From positions 62,001 to 126,000 of the forward strand of contig JAGHQL010000040.1 in NCBI GenBank assembly GCA_020080175.1: DNA of 64,000 nt, read 5' to 3'. A model generated the notes under the pieces. That model had not been told where the DNA came from. It saw only the letters and a list, made by a program, of their open reading frames with translations, and ran no database searches. The DNA is from Glutinoglossum americanum (taxonomy: Eukaryota > Ascomycota > Geoglossomycetes > Geoglossales > Geoglossaceae). Numbering within the stretch: position 1 is the first letter of the stretch; each line of letters opens with the position of its first letter. Of this stretch, positions 34,201 to 47,044 are shown in pieces. Made by a program: the position numbers and the translations under genes.

Positions 34201-36066
34201 TGGTGGAGGACCAGATGGCGCCTGTGCCATCGATGCACGAGGAAGTCTTGAACCAGGGCCAGAACCACTAGGTGGAACCGAGTCCTTCATAAATGGATTT
34301 GTCCCCATCACGCTCTCTCGGGGCCCCTGGTTAACCTTCTTCTGGAGGTCAGGAGTACCGGTAAGCCCTTCTCTTCCGGGACCAGACCTAGGCTGAGAAA
34401 AACCAGGCTTCTCACCGCTTGGTCGACGATTCCCAACAACCCTTTCGCCCGAAGGGGTTTGTTGAATTTGCTGATCATTGGGATAACGGATCTTATTGGT
34501 ATCTAGTATATAAACGAGTCCTAGGTCGGAGGGCTCACGGGGTTGGGTACTAGGCTCGCCACCTAGGACAATAATCTGTTTATTGTACGTAGTCATGCTG
34601 TGCCCTGAGCGTGGGGATGGAGAAGGGCCCATATTCTGGAATGTATACCATCGGCGAGAGGAGATACGGAATGCGGCTAGATCGCCTAAGTCGCTACCGT
34701 CCTCTGCCCTCCCTCCAAAGATATACATAACGTCATTTACCAGAGCCGCGGCGTGACCTTCTCGGGCGGTAGGTATGTAGCCTATGCAATCAAGTTGTGT
34801 CCATAAATTGCTCCGGGGGTCGTATGACCAGACATCGTTGAACCATTGAAAGCCATTTGTACCTCCAAAACTGGCCCATTGTTAGCAGGTCCACTCCGAC
34901 ATAATTCCCGTGATCTTTGGTCTCTCTTACAGAAAAAGCTTGTCATTCCAGCTAATGACGGTATGATTGGTGCGTGCAGGAGGAATATCCCCGACTGGCG
35001 GCCGATCATCATTGCTGTTTGGCACTAAAAATTCCCATTTGTTGTTGGAAACCTGTAAGCCATTCAGATCGAAAGCGACAAGATCGTTGAAGAATAAGCC
35101 TTCCACTTGTCCCCCGAAGATATATATTTTGGACCCCAGAATATTGAGAGTATGTCCATACCGGCCCTTAGGCCGTGGCCCTACTGGTGCCGCTCTGGAC
35201 CATTGTCGTGTGGCTGTGGCATATCAGTAATATCCTAAGATCAAATGATGAACGGACACGCACAGGTATTTAGCAAATACAAATTATTGTCTAGGACATC
35301 CCGGTCGTCCATCTTTGTGTCACCCCCATAAACTATGAACGCATTTCCCACCAGCAGACTCGAGTGTCCTACTCTTGGTCCCGGCCCTTCCGGTGTTGTA
35401 TTAAGTGGGTAGCAGGCTAGAGTTCCACCACCGGCTTCAACTATCCATAGATCCCCTCTTACAGTCTGACTTCGTATTAAACCCCCCATGAGGTAGATGT
35501 CGCCCTCTTTGGAAGAGAGAGAATTGGCAGCATGTCCATAGCGGGGAAATGGAGAAGGGTGTGAAGGGTTAATCTGGAGGCGGCGCTGAGACCATGGGTA
35601 TAGGGATGCGTTTGGGTTTGCTGCTAATGGAGGGCCAGATAGGCCATTTGTAATGGGCCCCTAACACGTAATGTAAGTCACCATATAGGCTAATGCGGTG
35701 GGGTGTCCATAGCCGCTCGCGTTGACATGATAGAACAGTACGGCGATTACAGTTCCTTGTGATCGATATGGCCTAAGGACACACATATGGACAACTCACT
35801 TGCTGCTCTCGATTTACTCTCTCTAACATGACCTTCTGCTCGGGGCTTGGAGTATCGGCTCCTCCAAGGGACTTCAACGAATTGTTGACGCTGCTGCCGG
35901 GCGTTGGTGTCTGGTTCGCTCCTCCGCGCTCTCTTTCTTTCTGGAGTACACCTACACTTGCGCCGTTCGTATTAGGTATCGACGGATTCGATCCAGCTAC
36001 TCCTGGTGGTTGCCCAGGCTGGATCGCACTAGTCTGATGTTTCTTTGATTTGAAAAGAAATGCCAT
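31270..36066 (-). CDS. teaA: Tea1/TeaA-type kelch-repeat cell-end marker
   Basis: Tea1 proteins ride microtubule plus ends to cell tips and fix the polarity axis of hyphae, working with actin-polarity and formin factors. Exons are 35800..36066, 35264..35660, 34931..35213 and 31270..34870, giving 1515 residues. The start is ATG 36066 (MAFLFKSKK). A kelch propeller occupies about residues 105-430, with repeats such as PFPRYGHAANSL...IYLMGG, GPRVGHSSLLVGNAFIVYGG, KGRYGHTLNILGSKIYIFGG, ARTNHTVISWNDKLFLFGG and REGHAAALVNDVMYIFGG. Introns fall between or inside blades. A Pro/Ser-rich linker follows, then a very long coiled coil (about 680-1420, for example LESAIRRLRDAEEIS and EQQLEVSLKAHREAKASFE). 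Length matches Aspergillus TeaA rather than the shorter yeast Kel proteins. No break was seen. Confidence 0.93.
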
Positions 36067-39000
36067 CACTTATGGCTACTGCGCGAAGGCGGGTCAGGCG
36101 ATCTCGGGGCGGATAGATATATCCAAAGGGTCGGAAAAAGTGAACGAATTTGGAGGCTAAGATTGGGGATCGTCGCAAATCGTTGAAAGGATCTGGTCCG
36201 GGAAGGCTGGCAACCCAGGGTGGTCAAAGAATGAGATGGCCGCAACGCAGCACAAGATCCCAACGGCCCAACACTCCACGAATGTCGCAAGAACTTGAAA
36301 TAGTGAGGATGAAGAATGAGATGAAGGAGAGCTGCCGATGGCGGTGAATGGGGAATAATTGTGTGGTAGATAGTTTTGCGGACCCCCGTCTTCGTCTGTC
36401 GTTCCTGCGTTCCTTAGCTACGACAGGGGTTTTCCCGCACCATCAACGGAGGTTCCAAGATTCCAAACTCTCAGCTCTCCAAGCTCGAAGGGACACCCAA
36501 GTCGTTCTACTCGACTATCGCTTCAGAGTTCCGCCGATGAGTTGGGGCGGAGTGGTTCTGTTGCCAATGCGGAAAAACAATACTGTTCGGATGTCCCTTT
36601 GTCAGGGTCTTTGCCCCAATACCGATTAAGAATGTTTCAAGTTTTTTACCTTACTTCTCCGTACGAAAAAGGGGGGTTGGATGCGTCCCAAGCCGCACTG
36701 CGGAGAAAAAAAATATTTGCTTTTTGGGCTTTGACGCTATACGATGCCTCAAGGGACAAGAATACAGGTACCCTATCCTAAGCCGCAAGGCCCTCAAAAT
36801 TCATTAGACTTATAACCGCGCCTTCAGCCGCAGATTCTCCCAACTAGTTGGCCCAAGTTTATTTGAACGATTGAACCATGGGGCGCCCGTGGGTGGCTGC
36901 TTCCTGCGCGAAACATATGCAGTCGACCTTCCCAAACGAGGTTTCAGGAGCGGCATAGACGAGGCACATGGCCAATACATATGGTGGGGACAACCACTAC
37001 ACTAAGCACGGAGTACACAATACTGATAGATATATCTAGGAGAATAGGGTCGATACTCTCCTCACCTCGGAATCCTCGTCTTGTCTGCATTTAAATGGTC
37101 GAACAACGACAGAGCAATCAGGAATCTAAAACAGCATAATAACCGAGGTCTGGCCCCCAGCTAAAGGCATAGTGCCATTGGATGAACCCCCTGAGGTGGG
37201 TTTAACGCCCAAATCTATGACTGCACGCAATAGGCTGGATGGTCGACGGTTTAGATGCCTATGGGCAGCCACTATCACGGTCACGCAGACACCTCCATCC
37301 CAATCTTGACACATGCGATGCACTTAAAGCTGCCCGCCTCCAACCCACACAGCGCTTTCCAATGCTTTGGTTGTCAGACCCCAGCCTACGAGAGCTGCTC
37401 TTGGTTTACGTGATATAGGGCGACTTAGGTAACAAAGCATGAGGTCAGGACAATGCAAATACCTGATGAAAATACCCTTTCAACTGGGGCTTGTTAATTC
37501 CATGACCAATAGAGTGACAACATAAAGAAAATAACCCGCATTAAATCCTTGTGTTTGCTACATATATGCCAACGATGAGCCAACCAGCGCCGGGTGGAGC
37601 TGTCTAGGGCGATTGATATGCCCTTCTCTTTATTGGCTTTTCCCCCAAAAGAGCAGATTCAGCGAGACAAAGAACCATCCAATTGCCGCGAGCAGACAGC
37701 CTGCTAATCACTCTACCGTGACACTTGAAATTTTCAGGAACTTGCGCACTCTTTAGACTATGGGAATCCGTTCGACCCGGTATTAAGCATTGAGACATCC
37801 ACAAACAGGTTTCGTGTTGTAAGCATCCCGTCACCAATTCCCGTAAGCTCGAATGTGGGCCTCGCATAACCTCCGCCGGCTGAGGGACTCCACTTCTTAG
37901 CATACTACGTAAGCAGGGAAATTAAAAGTGGCGAGAATCCATCGGGACCGAGATGCCCGACATTATCTGTGGCATGTTGCTCCTGGGGTCGCTGGAAGAC
38001 TGGTATTCCGAAAGGTGAAGTTTGACGGCCATTCTGGGTGGCAGGAAATGCCCTGCACCCATGCAATGCCCTCTGCTTTTGGTTTTTCCGGGTGTAACGT
38101 TCTAGAAAGATATTGATTGAAAGAGAGTGATTTTTGCCATTTGATTAAAGTGATATTTCCGCATATAGTCGCGCGGCTGCAATTCAAAGGGGGATAGGTT
38201 ATTATTAGTCTCCCTTCCTTAGCCGTTTCTATATTAATCTCGTGGGCCTGTAAGCAATTTAGCCCGATCACGGATGGTTCAGCCGAGCGGTGGGCGTCTG
38301 TGGCTGATTTCAAACACCATTTGCCTCTCGACTTCCCGTGACGATTTGTCCAACATGCCCCGCAACCGGTGAAATGGTTGCGGCTCGGCCTTCCCGCATG
38401 GCCTCGGGGTTTTGCCCGCTCTCCTCGGATAGGATAGTTTCCTTGCTTGGAGAGAATCAAGTTGGAGGAGCACGGGCTTTCAAATGGCGGCTAGACAGCT
38501 CATCTTGCGGTTACATGCATATAAATGCTGTTGCATTCCTTAACGATTTCTGATCGGGCAATATCTCAGATCAAATCAATTTAAATGGCGTAACCATTGT
38601 TGAGTGTTGGGACGCTGTCGTGCTTGCTGCCAGTTGGCTCAGAAATAGAGTGCATGCAACTCCTAGAACCGGACCGCGGCCTGTAAAATGGGCAGCCAGT
38701 CGTCGGATGCCTGATAAACGAGCGACAAAGGCTCGCAGGGCGTGTCGAGGCTGGGCGTCGACCTATCCATTTGATTATAAGGGCGTGGGACATTCGGCAG
38801 GCAAGACTATATATACGGCATCTGTCGGACAGCCTTGATTTTTCACCTGTTGAACGAGGAGGCAGCGACCAAGTGGCGAAGCCCGGTGCCGACACGGTCA
38901 GGCGTCCCTTTGGCGCTCCTCTCCTTGAAAGGGCCGTGCATAAGACCAGAGAGTTTCAAGCGGTGCACTGAGGGGTTTGGACTTAGACGCGGCATTAAAG

Positions 39001-39963
39001 TCGTTGGCGATGATTGAGTGATTAATCTGGAAGTTGGGGGCATCCCGGAGAAATATTAAAGGGAGTGACAGAGGAACGTGTTCATGTGCTCAAGCGTACT
39101 CTCTCCCAGTCGGGTGGAAAGTTAGAGTGAATGCGTGCTGAGAGAATAAACGTGGGTACAGCGTTCACCGCTCTGACTGGACTTAAAGTATGTAAGGATT
39201 AAGGGTTGTAACGTTAGTTCGTAGCGGAAGTCTTTGATCCATTTGCCTCCGGCAAACGCGCTCTTTCAGGTTGCCTCAGAGGCTTGCCTAAGTCCAGCGA
39301 TTCCAGCGACCGGGCCTTCTTAGGACCAACTCCCCCAACCGACTTCACCACTCCCGTTCCTCACAGAACACTCTCCACCTCACACCATCCATACCTGGTG
39401 ATTCTTCCCCTTGTAGCTCCAGCCAGAGGGAGGATCAAAGGTCGGTCTCATCGAGCATTTCCGGGCCTTCTTCTCTTTCGTGCCACGCACTCCCTTTTCT
39501 GCAGCTTTGACGCGTGCTTCGCTTCCGATCGGGTTTCCCAGCTGGAGGACTTGTTTTCAAAGTAACTTGCTCACCAAGAGTGAGGTTCCCCAAAGGTAAG
39601 TTTTGATCACTCCGCAACTCTGGGGTATTTCTCAACGCATTGGATGTCTTGGCTCCTGTTGTCTATTCCGGGCAATGAGCTTTAGTCCACACCGGCGACT
39701 TGTCGTTGTTCAACCGGGCATTTGAGGCGACTGACACGTACTTCGTCTAACCAGGCTGAACGTCACGATACAGCACCATTACACCTCACCTCTGACCTCC
39801 AACCTTTAACAACAGAACCTCCACCTTCTTCAAAACTATCGATAGTCCAAGACCGCCCTGTAGCTATTTGCTCAGCCTAGCAGGTCTTTGACTAGTTTTT
39901 ACATCAGTTTCATACCGACATCCTTCATCTGCCGCCGACTGTTCCCAGTCGTATTCGTTCAAA
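36067..39963. other. Four-kilobase divergent upstream region
   Basis: This gap separates the divergent Tea1-like and CK1 genes. Frames are short; the longest (minus, about 37963-38460) has no domain and no ATG start. Part of the right side should be the CK1 5' leader, which in this gene precedes a 12-base coding exon. No repeat or RNA gene was recognised. Confidence 0.45.
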
Positions 39964-41741
39964 ATGACAACGATGGTGAATCAACCCGCTTCCAAGAACT
40001 CAAACCCACTGGTTTATACTCCCTTCTCTTTCACCATTCTTATGCTCTCCATGGGACCCAAAACCCGCCTCATCGTTTGACGGGCTATTACGTTTTGAGG
40101 CTCATACACTCTGAGAGCCTCATCGCTCCATCTGTGTAACGACTCAACGAAGCTGCCCTCTCCCCAAACCCTCGCCTCTTGGTTGCTCCGAGGCGTTTGT
40201 CATTATCTTCATGGAGTTTCATCCGCTTGTTTAATGTGAATGCTAACTTTGGTTTGCCTCATCAGGATTTGAGGGTCGGAAACAAGTACCGTATCGGACG
40301 TAAGATCGGTAGTGGTAGCTTTGGTGACATCTATCTCGGTATGCTCAAGACAACATCTCCTCCGCATCATGCACTCTTACTGATGCAACCGCTAGGTACG
40401 AACATCATATCTGGGGAAGAAATTGCCATCAAGCTTGAGAGTGTTAAAGCCAAGCACCCCCAACTTGAATATGAGGCTAGGGTCTACAAATCGCTTGCAG
40501 GAGGTGTCGGTATTCCCTTTGTGCGTTGGTTTGGAACAGAATGCGACTACAACGCCATGGTTCTTGATCTCCTTGGACCCAGCTTGGAGGATCTCTTCAA
40601 CTTCTGCAACCGCAAGTTCTCCTTGAAGACTGTCCTACTTCTCGCCGACCAACTGATCTCACGGATTGAATATATTCACGCCAAATCTTTTATTCATCGT
40701 GATATTAAGCCTGACAACTTCCTGATGGGCATCGGCAAGCGCGGCAATCAGGTCAATGTCATTGACTTTGGCCTAGCAAAGAAGTATCGCGACCCGAAAA
40801 CCCACTTTCACATCCCGTACAGAGAAAACAAGAACTTGACTGGAACTGCTCGTTATGCGAGCATTAATACCCATCTGGGGGTTGGTAAGTAGGAGCTTAA
40901 CCAATTAAAAAGTGGACTCATTTACTAACACTCTCTAGAACAATCCCGTCGTGATGACATGGAATCTCTCGGCTATGTCATGCTGTACTTCTGTCGCGGC
41001 TCTCTTCCATGGCAAGGCCTCAAGGCTGCCACCAAGAAGCAGAAATATGACCGTATAATGGAGAAGAAAATGACAACCCCAACTGAAGTTCTTTGCCGCG
41101 GTTTCCCGAATGAGTTTGCCATATATCTCAACTACACCCGCTCACTCCGGTTCGACGACAAGCCCGACTACTCATACCTTAGGAAGATCTTCCGGGACCT
41201 TTTCGTCCGCGAGGGATTCCAATACGACTATGTGTTCGACTGGACCGTGTATAAGTACCAGAAGAACGCCCAGGCTATCGCTCAGGCCGCTGGGAACCAA
41301 CCTGCCGGTCAGGACGATGATAAACCCGGCCGTACTCGCACCAACGCTGCCACTGCTGGGCACCCTACTCCACAGAATGCTTCGACTGCTAGTAAGCCTG
41401 GCCCTATCTCTACGCAGCGCCGCAAGGTAGCCGAGCGTGGAAATAGCGGGGTTGCTGGCGTCGACACTCCAGACACGAATAGGGCCGTTGGTGGGAGTGA
41501 TAGGATGTGAGTATCTTGCAATGCTTCGGTTCCTTGTAAGGAATCTTTCTCCTCTGCGTTTGGTGTTTGATGACGCTGGGCGTGGGGGAAAATATGCCAC
41601 TCTTCTGCTTACACTTCAGTTTTGAGGCATAGGCTTCGTTCTGCATCTAAAGGCGCCGCAGCTGGTACCGGATACGGCGGAACGGGAGCATCTGGAAACT
41701 ATCGTACGAAACGTGAGGAAGAAATTGGACAATGGTACTGA
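39964..41741 (+). CDS. ckiA: Casein kinase I (CK1 delta/epsilon, Hrr25/CkiA type)
   Basis: CK1 is a Ser/Thr kinase acting in DNA repair, vesicle traffic, ribosome maturation and circadian control; the CkiA form is essential in Aspergillus. Exons are 39964..39975, 40266..40338, 40396..40884, 40939..41506 and 41633..41741, giving 416 residues. Exon 1 encodes only MTTM, and a 290-nt intron separates it from [20 protein letters not shown]. Motifs are the Gly loop above, IAIKLE with the ATP Lys, [36 protein letters not shown], the CK1 signature [14 protein letters not shown], and [16 protein letters not shown]. The C-tail is Gln/Thr-rich and ends EEEIGQWY. The catalytic core is complete. The start was chosen because MTTM joins in phase and matches fungal CkiA starts as I remember them. 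Confidence 0.95.
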
Positions 41742-43244
41742 TTCGACTGATGGTTGTGGCATTCCAAGCTAGCCGCAAGATATTAAATGCGGGATACAAT
41801 TTGCCTAAGGAAGGATGCTACTTACCGGAAGTTCCATTGAGATCATTGTCCACTTGACATCCGGTATCTCTTATCGATTTGGGGGATGTTCAAGGGGGTT
41901 TAAAGCTATTCTATCTTGTTTTCCTTGCCTACCGCTTTGCTTTGCTTTACTTGCTCACTACTCCGTTGTCTTTGCTTGGCTTGGTTTCCGCGGCATTTCC
42001 GGGATGGGCTTGTTATTTTATGGCCTATCGTCTGCAAGCCGCCCTGGAACATATACGTCTGATCGTTGGCCAATGTTGTTTTTCCTGCGAAATTTCAAAC
42101 AACAGCTCTCCGCTTGCCAATTATGTCTCGGATGCGACTTTAAACATCCCGCTGGAAGGAAGCCTGACCAATGTTCGCAGCACTCTCGACTTATCAACTC
42201 GGTACCGCGTTCTACTTGCATCATTTCTCAATAGGACACGACTGGAAACTTGTAACCAGACCCCTTACTGAAGAGAACTGGGGCAAAACAAGAGCAAATG
42301 CAACCGTGTATGGATCTGGAACGGGACCTATTGGCTAATACCGAGAGCCACTGCCGACATATTTGGCGAGGGTTCTTTATGGTTACGCTTCTAAGCACGC
42401 CACACCAAGCCTGTACTTTCCGCGATAAGATACTATTCGGTTTCCTTCCCCCTCAGCACAAATTCTCTAATATTTTTTTTTTTTGCTTTTACCTTGTTTG
42501 TCTTGGCAGCTCTTTTCCGTTATTCTGTAGTTTTGCTTTTCTTGTGGCCTTTGCCAGCTCCTGGGGATGATACTGGGGAGGGGTCGATGACGGTTCGCCA
42601 TGCAGCGGTGGCGCTGGCAGGGGAAGTCGGTGGATGGACGGCAGGTGTTACACTCGGCGGTGTTGGCTTGAGAGCTTGAGAGGAAGTGGATGGTCGACAG
42701 GGAAACAAGGGACTTTTGAATGTGACTTTCGGTACAGAAGTTGGGGATATAAAACGGGGCGGCTTCCGGGGTGGTTTTCTTTATTTCCTAGCTTTATTTC
42801 CTTGGACCAGCCTAATTACTGGGGAGAGAGGCGAGGTGAAGAGAGATGCTTTAAGTCGATGTGTTCCCTTTTCACGAATGATCGTTGATAGCTTCCGCAT
42901 TTGTGGTCAGCAGACATGACATTGGAGCTGGGCAGCCTATCAGACAGGTGGATTCAACGATGGGTGCATGGGTGCGTTCCCTTCTACCTTGCCGGTTGAT
43001 CGTCCATGTGTCTAGGGGTCCTTGTCCGGCTCTGGTGGCTTCAAGGCTTTCATGGAAAGCAAGAGATGATTATTCATGGCTTTGAGACAATGATACATAA
43101 CGCCCCTCATTTACAATATCCTTTTGGTGACGATGCCTGGAATATAATTGCACGTGAAAGTAAAACTTTTGTACGGACTATGTCGCCGGCTTACAGAGCG
43201 CCCTTAACTAGGCAAAATATCCATCGGCCGGATAAAGAATTATA
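41742..43244. other. Convergent 3' region
   Basis: CK1 ends at 41741 on plus and the LRR gene ends at 43245 on minus. T-rich and mixed sequence without a recognised gene; presumably untranslated 3' regions plus spacer. Confidence 0.5.
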
Positions 43245-44793
43245 CTATACTACACATGACCACCGACATCCCCTCCTCAGCACTGGAACACCCATCCCTA
43301 GCCCATCAGGCACACAATTCCACCACTCAATCCACTCCGTCCTAGGAATCACATACTCCCTCCTGCAAACCGTGCATTGCCTCCCGCCCTCATCCCCAGC
43401 CTTGACAGTCTCGCGCATGAGCCGCTGCGGGATACTATCGGAGGGAAGAAGGGAAGGGAGGGTGGGGAACGAGGGGTCTGCACCGTATGCGCGGAGAAGG
43501 GTGAGAAGGGCTAGGGACATGAGGGGGGGTGGGCCGGTGGTTACCCCTGGAGGAGGGGGAGGTTGATTGGGGGCAGTGCGGGTAGAGAGGTGGGTTACTG
43601 TTGGAGGAGTTAAGGAGGGAGGGGGAGGGGAGGATGCGTGTGGGGTTAGGGTAGGCAGGAGGTAGGAAGGGGGGGTCGAAGCAAGGGGGGTAGGCTGCCA
43701 AGGCCGTCGTGAGCTGGCTCGATAGTCGTGTAGCCTCCGGGACACTCCCTCATCATCCGCACCACCGCCCTCCCGCGCCACCCCCCGCCTACTAAACCCT
43801 ACGTGTCCGGCCCGCTCTAAAAACGGATTCGGCCAAACCCTCAGCACCTCCAGCTTCCCCTCTCTCACGAGTCTCACAACTCCCCACGGCAACCACCTCA
43901 GCCTGTTCCCGGCGACGTTCAGTTCGACGAGGTTCTGAAGCCGTGAGATCGCGTCGGGGAGGGTGGTGAGTTTGTTGTTGCGGAGTGAGAGGACGGATAG
44001 GTTTGTTAGTGTGAGGAGGGGGGGAGGGAGGACGCGGAGGGCGTTGTGGGAGAGGAAGAGGTGTAGGTTGGGCGTCAGGGGGTGGTAGGTTGTTGGTGGG
44101 GTAGGTGGGTTTTTGGTTAGGAGGGCTAAGGGGTGGAGAATGGTGGCGGGGAGATGTGGGAGGAGTAGGTCGCTGTGGGTGGGTGTGTGGTTAGTGTGGT
44201 GGGTTTTGGGTGGGTTTTCGGCGTGGGGATACGTACGAGAGATTAACATGCTCGTTTCCTTCCTCGACACAACGCTGCACGATCTTCTCTGCTTCTGCCA
44301 ATGGTCCGTCTGGAATTTCGACCGGGGCTACCCATGGCTTTCCAGTGGAATCCACAAGTACGCCTTCATCATTGGTATTCCTCCCTCCAACAATATCGTT
44401 CCTCCCATCCTTCTCCCCTCCATCCACCACCACCCCTTCTTCATCCTCATCCTCATCCTCCCCGCCTTCCGTCCCCTCACTCCCCATCCAAACCCCTGAA
44501 TCCACAACTCTTCTCAACTTCCGTTTGCCCCTAATTCCCCTCTCCCCACCACTCCCACCACTCCTATCCCACCATGCGCCCAGAAACACTCTTTTCTTCC
44601 GCCTGCTCTCACCAGTGTAGTTCTCTGCACCAGAAAAGAGGTGGTCATCGCTCGAGAAGAGGGCCGGATCACTGGATGTGCATGGAGAGGAGGTTGTGTG
44701 CTTGTAGGAGCGTTTTTTGTGGCGGATGAAGGTACTGGATGGTGTGCGTGGTGGTAAGGGAGGGAGAGTGAGTTCGGCGGGTTCAGTGGACAT
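43245..44793 (-). CDS. Leucine-rich-repeat protein with C-terminal Cys motif
   Basis: The function is not known to me. Exons are 44237..44793 and 43245..44172, giving 494 residues. The N-terminal half is Ser/Gly-rich with an acidic run (GGEDEDEDEEG). The LRR region spans about residues 185-300, with LPATILHPLALL, LHLFLSHNALRVLPPPLLTLTNLSVLSLRNNKLTTLP, then LQNLVELNVAGNRLRWLPWGV. A Pro-rich linker is followed by a conserved-looking end: CTVCRREYVIPRTEWIEWWNCVP, a CxxC pair with a Trp cluster that resembles a small zinc or partner-binding module. No signal peptide or membrane span is seen. The LRRs are of the short plain (protein-phosphatase-regulator-like) kind. It is a real gene by repeat quality and phase-consistent splicing. 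Confidence 0.85.
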
Positions 44794-46027
44794 CTTTTTT
44801 TCTTCTTTGTATTTTAGGTGTTTTTTTATTGAATTCGAGATTGGATTGGCCGATTGATGGTTAGCAGTTGGTGGTTAGGGAGGCATATGATGGATTTATT
44901 AGACGCGTTTTTGGTTAAAGCGATGACGCGCCGGGTAAACAGACGGGCTATCATTTTTCCGATTTATCCGATCCTCAATCCGTTTGATGGAACGAATTCA
45001 ATGTTCCTCCACAGCTTCCTGTAGATAGTCGGGATGCGGGCAAATAGTTTGGACACTGAGTCCTCTTGACCCCCTTTAAGATATTTCTCGTCCTTCTCAT
45101 CCGATATCGTCAGTTTTAGTTTCCCGCCGGCCGGTAAGCTATTAAGGATCTCCCTCATGAGCAGTGAGCATAAGTTCCCCAACACAGAATCCCCTAATAT
45201 AGGACAAATTGCCATCTTTTCCCTATTTCTCGTAAGGGTTTGAGGTTGGCTAGTACTGCGGTTGCGGGCTGATGAAGTGCCTCTTTACCGTTATATGTGG
45301 TACCCCTACTTTGATGGGTTACATTGTAGGTCAATAAAAGGCTTCTAGTAGCCGAGCATGGTGGGATTTTGCAAAGGGGCATATGTGAAATGCATCTGGC
45401 ATCGATACGTCTCTGATGGGTGGGCATTGAGCTTCTTGATGGGGGATAATTAGGCCGAATGGGTCACCTTGATGATCGTCAAAACCAACTCATCCCATAA
45501 CTGTTACAATAGAGCATCGCAGGCGAGGAACCGGTCTTTAGTGACTCGGGAGAAAACAGGAAAGAAAAATACAAGTACCCTCCCTCCGACGGTGCGAGTC
45601 AGGGATAGGTTTCCTAGATGAGTACATCCACGTTCCTCACATCGCGAGAACCAAATCACAAATGTGCGATGCTCATGTCGGCTGCTCATATCGCCTTTCC
45701 CATATGCATATATCCACAGCCGAGAGCCATGCTCGATTCATGTACTGCCGAGCAGGGGAGGGAGACAAGAAGCGGTTCAAATAATGGTAAGGATATCCGG
45801 AACGCCCTTTGTTGAAGAAATAGTCTTTAGTTTTGTGTAAGAAAAGGCCAGAGGGGTTCCATCTTCTATCCGTAGGTGTTTTGTGATGGACATTGGTCGA
45901 GAGAACTAGTTCTCACTGAGTAGCACTTCCATCCATCGTTTCGTTCCATTTCCGTTCCACCGATACATCAAAACAGGTCCTCCCGAAGCTATGCCCCTTC
46001 TTCTCCCACAACTATAAAATTCCACAT
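44794..46027. other. Intergenic region
   Basis: It lies between the LRR gene start (44793, minus) and the eS27 stop (46028, minus). A few minus-strand frames near 44964-45427 have no motif. Promoter of the LRR gene is expected at the left side. Confidence 0.5.
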
Positions 46028-46551
46028 CTATTTTCTTCGGAAAGAGCAGCCCTCAGTCAGTCTCGCCTTTCCACCGGTAGGTTGACATAGAACGGTAGAG
46101 CATCCAGCACAGATGACAACTGTTTGTGCGTGCGAGAAGACAGTGGTGATTGTGAAGCAGCCGGGGCACTTGACATCCATGAAGAAGGATCGAGGAGCAG
46201 GCACGAGGGTCTATTGTAGTAAAGAGGATTAGTCAGGGTAAGCATGACTCGCCCCGCATAACATAGCAAAGGGGGCATGCTAGGAATATACCTTAAGTTT
46301 GTGCTTGCGCGCCTCAGCAGCAGGAGTTGGGTTGAGGAGATCAACTGCGAGAACCTGAGGGTTGTGTCATTCGTTAGCATTTTTGGCGTCCACTTTACAA
46401 GACTGCTCCCAAGTCTGAATGTCATATTAGAGCGGGAGCCTCATCCCCCGATATAATAATGAAATAGTGGATAGCTGTGAAGTCCCCGCATCTTGTCTAT
46501 CCTGTGCATAGGCTGCTGCTAAAATAGGTGTGTAAAAGAGGTCCTCACCAT
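46028..46551 (-). CDS. RPS27: 40S ribosomal protein S27 (eS27)
   Basis: This is a zinc-ribbon protein of the small ribosomal subunit. Exons are 46549..46551, 46292..46354 and 46028..46210, giving exactly 82 residues, the usual fungal length. The first coding exon is the ATG alone: the start codon is followed at once by a GTGAGG donor, a 194-nt intron, and [21 protein letters not shown]. Exon 3 reads [18 protein letters not shown] and [17 protein letters not shown] and ends EGCSFRRK. The zinc ligands are Cys37, Cys40, Cys56 and Cys59. The two other long minus-strand frames here are in the wrong phase and should not be annotated. Regulation by ribosomal-protein promoter elements is likely but I could not identify a specific motif. 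Confidence 0.97.
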
Positions 46552-46961
46552 CTTGAAGCACAGAGATGAATTTGATCGAGTTATTGACTCAGCTGATATA
46601 AGGTTGACTGGGTGAAAGACGTTCGACCTGAAGAGAGCGAATTCGAGTTGGAGTTTGGTGGCGAGCAGTGGTCGGGTCGTGTGAGTCGTGAGGCGAATCG
46701 TCAAACGAACATTGAGCGGACTTAGGGCTAGACCTAATGAACAGTCCACAACACTACACAGAATCTCAATCGGGATTCACTAAGAAATTAAATAGCTAGT
46801 AGGTAAATGTATATACCAGCCTGGGGTTCTTGATTGTGAACAACGGATCCTTTTGGGTCATAGTGTGGCCCTACTTAAAAGTCACGAGCATGTTGAGGCT
46901 CACTAGATTGGACCCCCAGACCTGCATAAATGAGATTTAGCGAGGCTTCTCTCAGACATAA
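46552..46961. other. Promoter region of eS27
   Basis: Between the eS27 ATG and the tRNA gene. It should hold the eS27 promoter and leader. No further gene was seen. Confidence 0.5.
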
Positions 46962-47044
46962 TCCGTAGTGGTGTAACGGCTAGCATACTGAGCTTTCAGC
47001 AGCAAACTACCTCAGAGATCCGGGTTCGATTCCCGGCTATGGAA
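46962..47044 (+). tRNA. tRNA-Glu (UUC), intron-containing
   Basis: The acceptor stem pairs TCCGTAG with CTATGGA (one G-T wobble), with discriminator A at 47044. The D-region has the Glu-type GTGTAACGGCTAGCAT sequence. The anticodon stem is CTGAG/CTCAG with loop CTTTCAC and anticodon TTC at 46995-46997. An 11-nt intron (46999-47009) follows position 37, the canonical site. The T arm reads CCGGGTTCGATTCCCGG. A run of seven T's just after the gene serves as the RNA polymerase III stop. The CCA end is absent, as usual for eukaryotic genes. Confidence 0.96.

Noticed and set aside
37963-38460. 165-codon minus-strand frame in the Tea1/CK1 gap
   Set aside because: It starts without an ATG, has no motif and no phase-compatible partner exon.
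46057-46425. 122-codon minus-strand frame over the eS27 locus
   Set aside because: It is the wrong phase of the ribosomal protein gene and runs through its introns.
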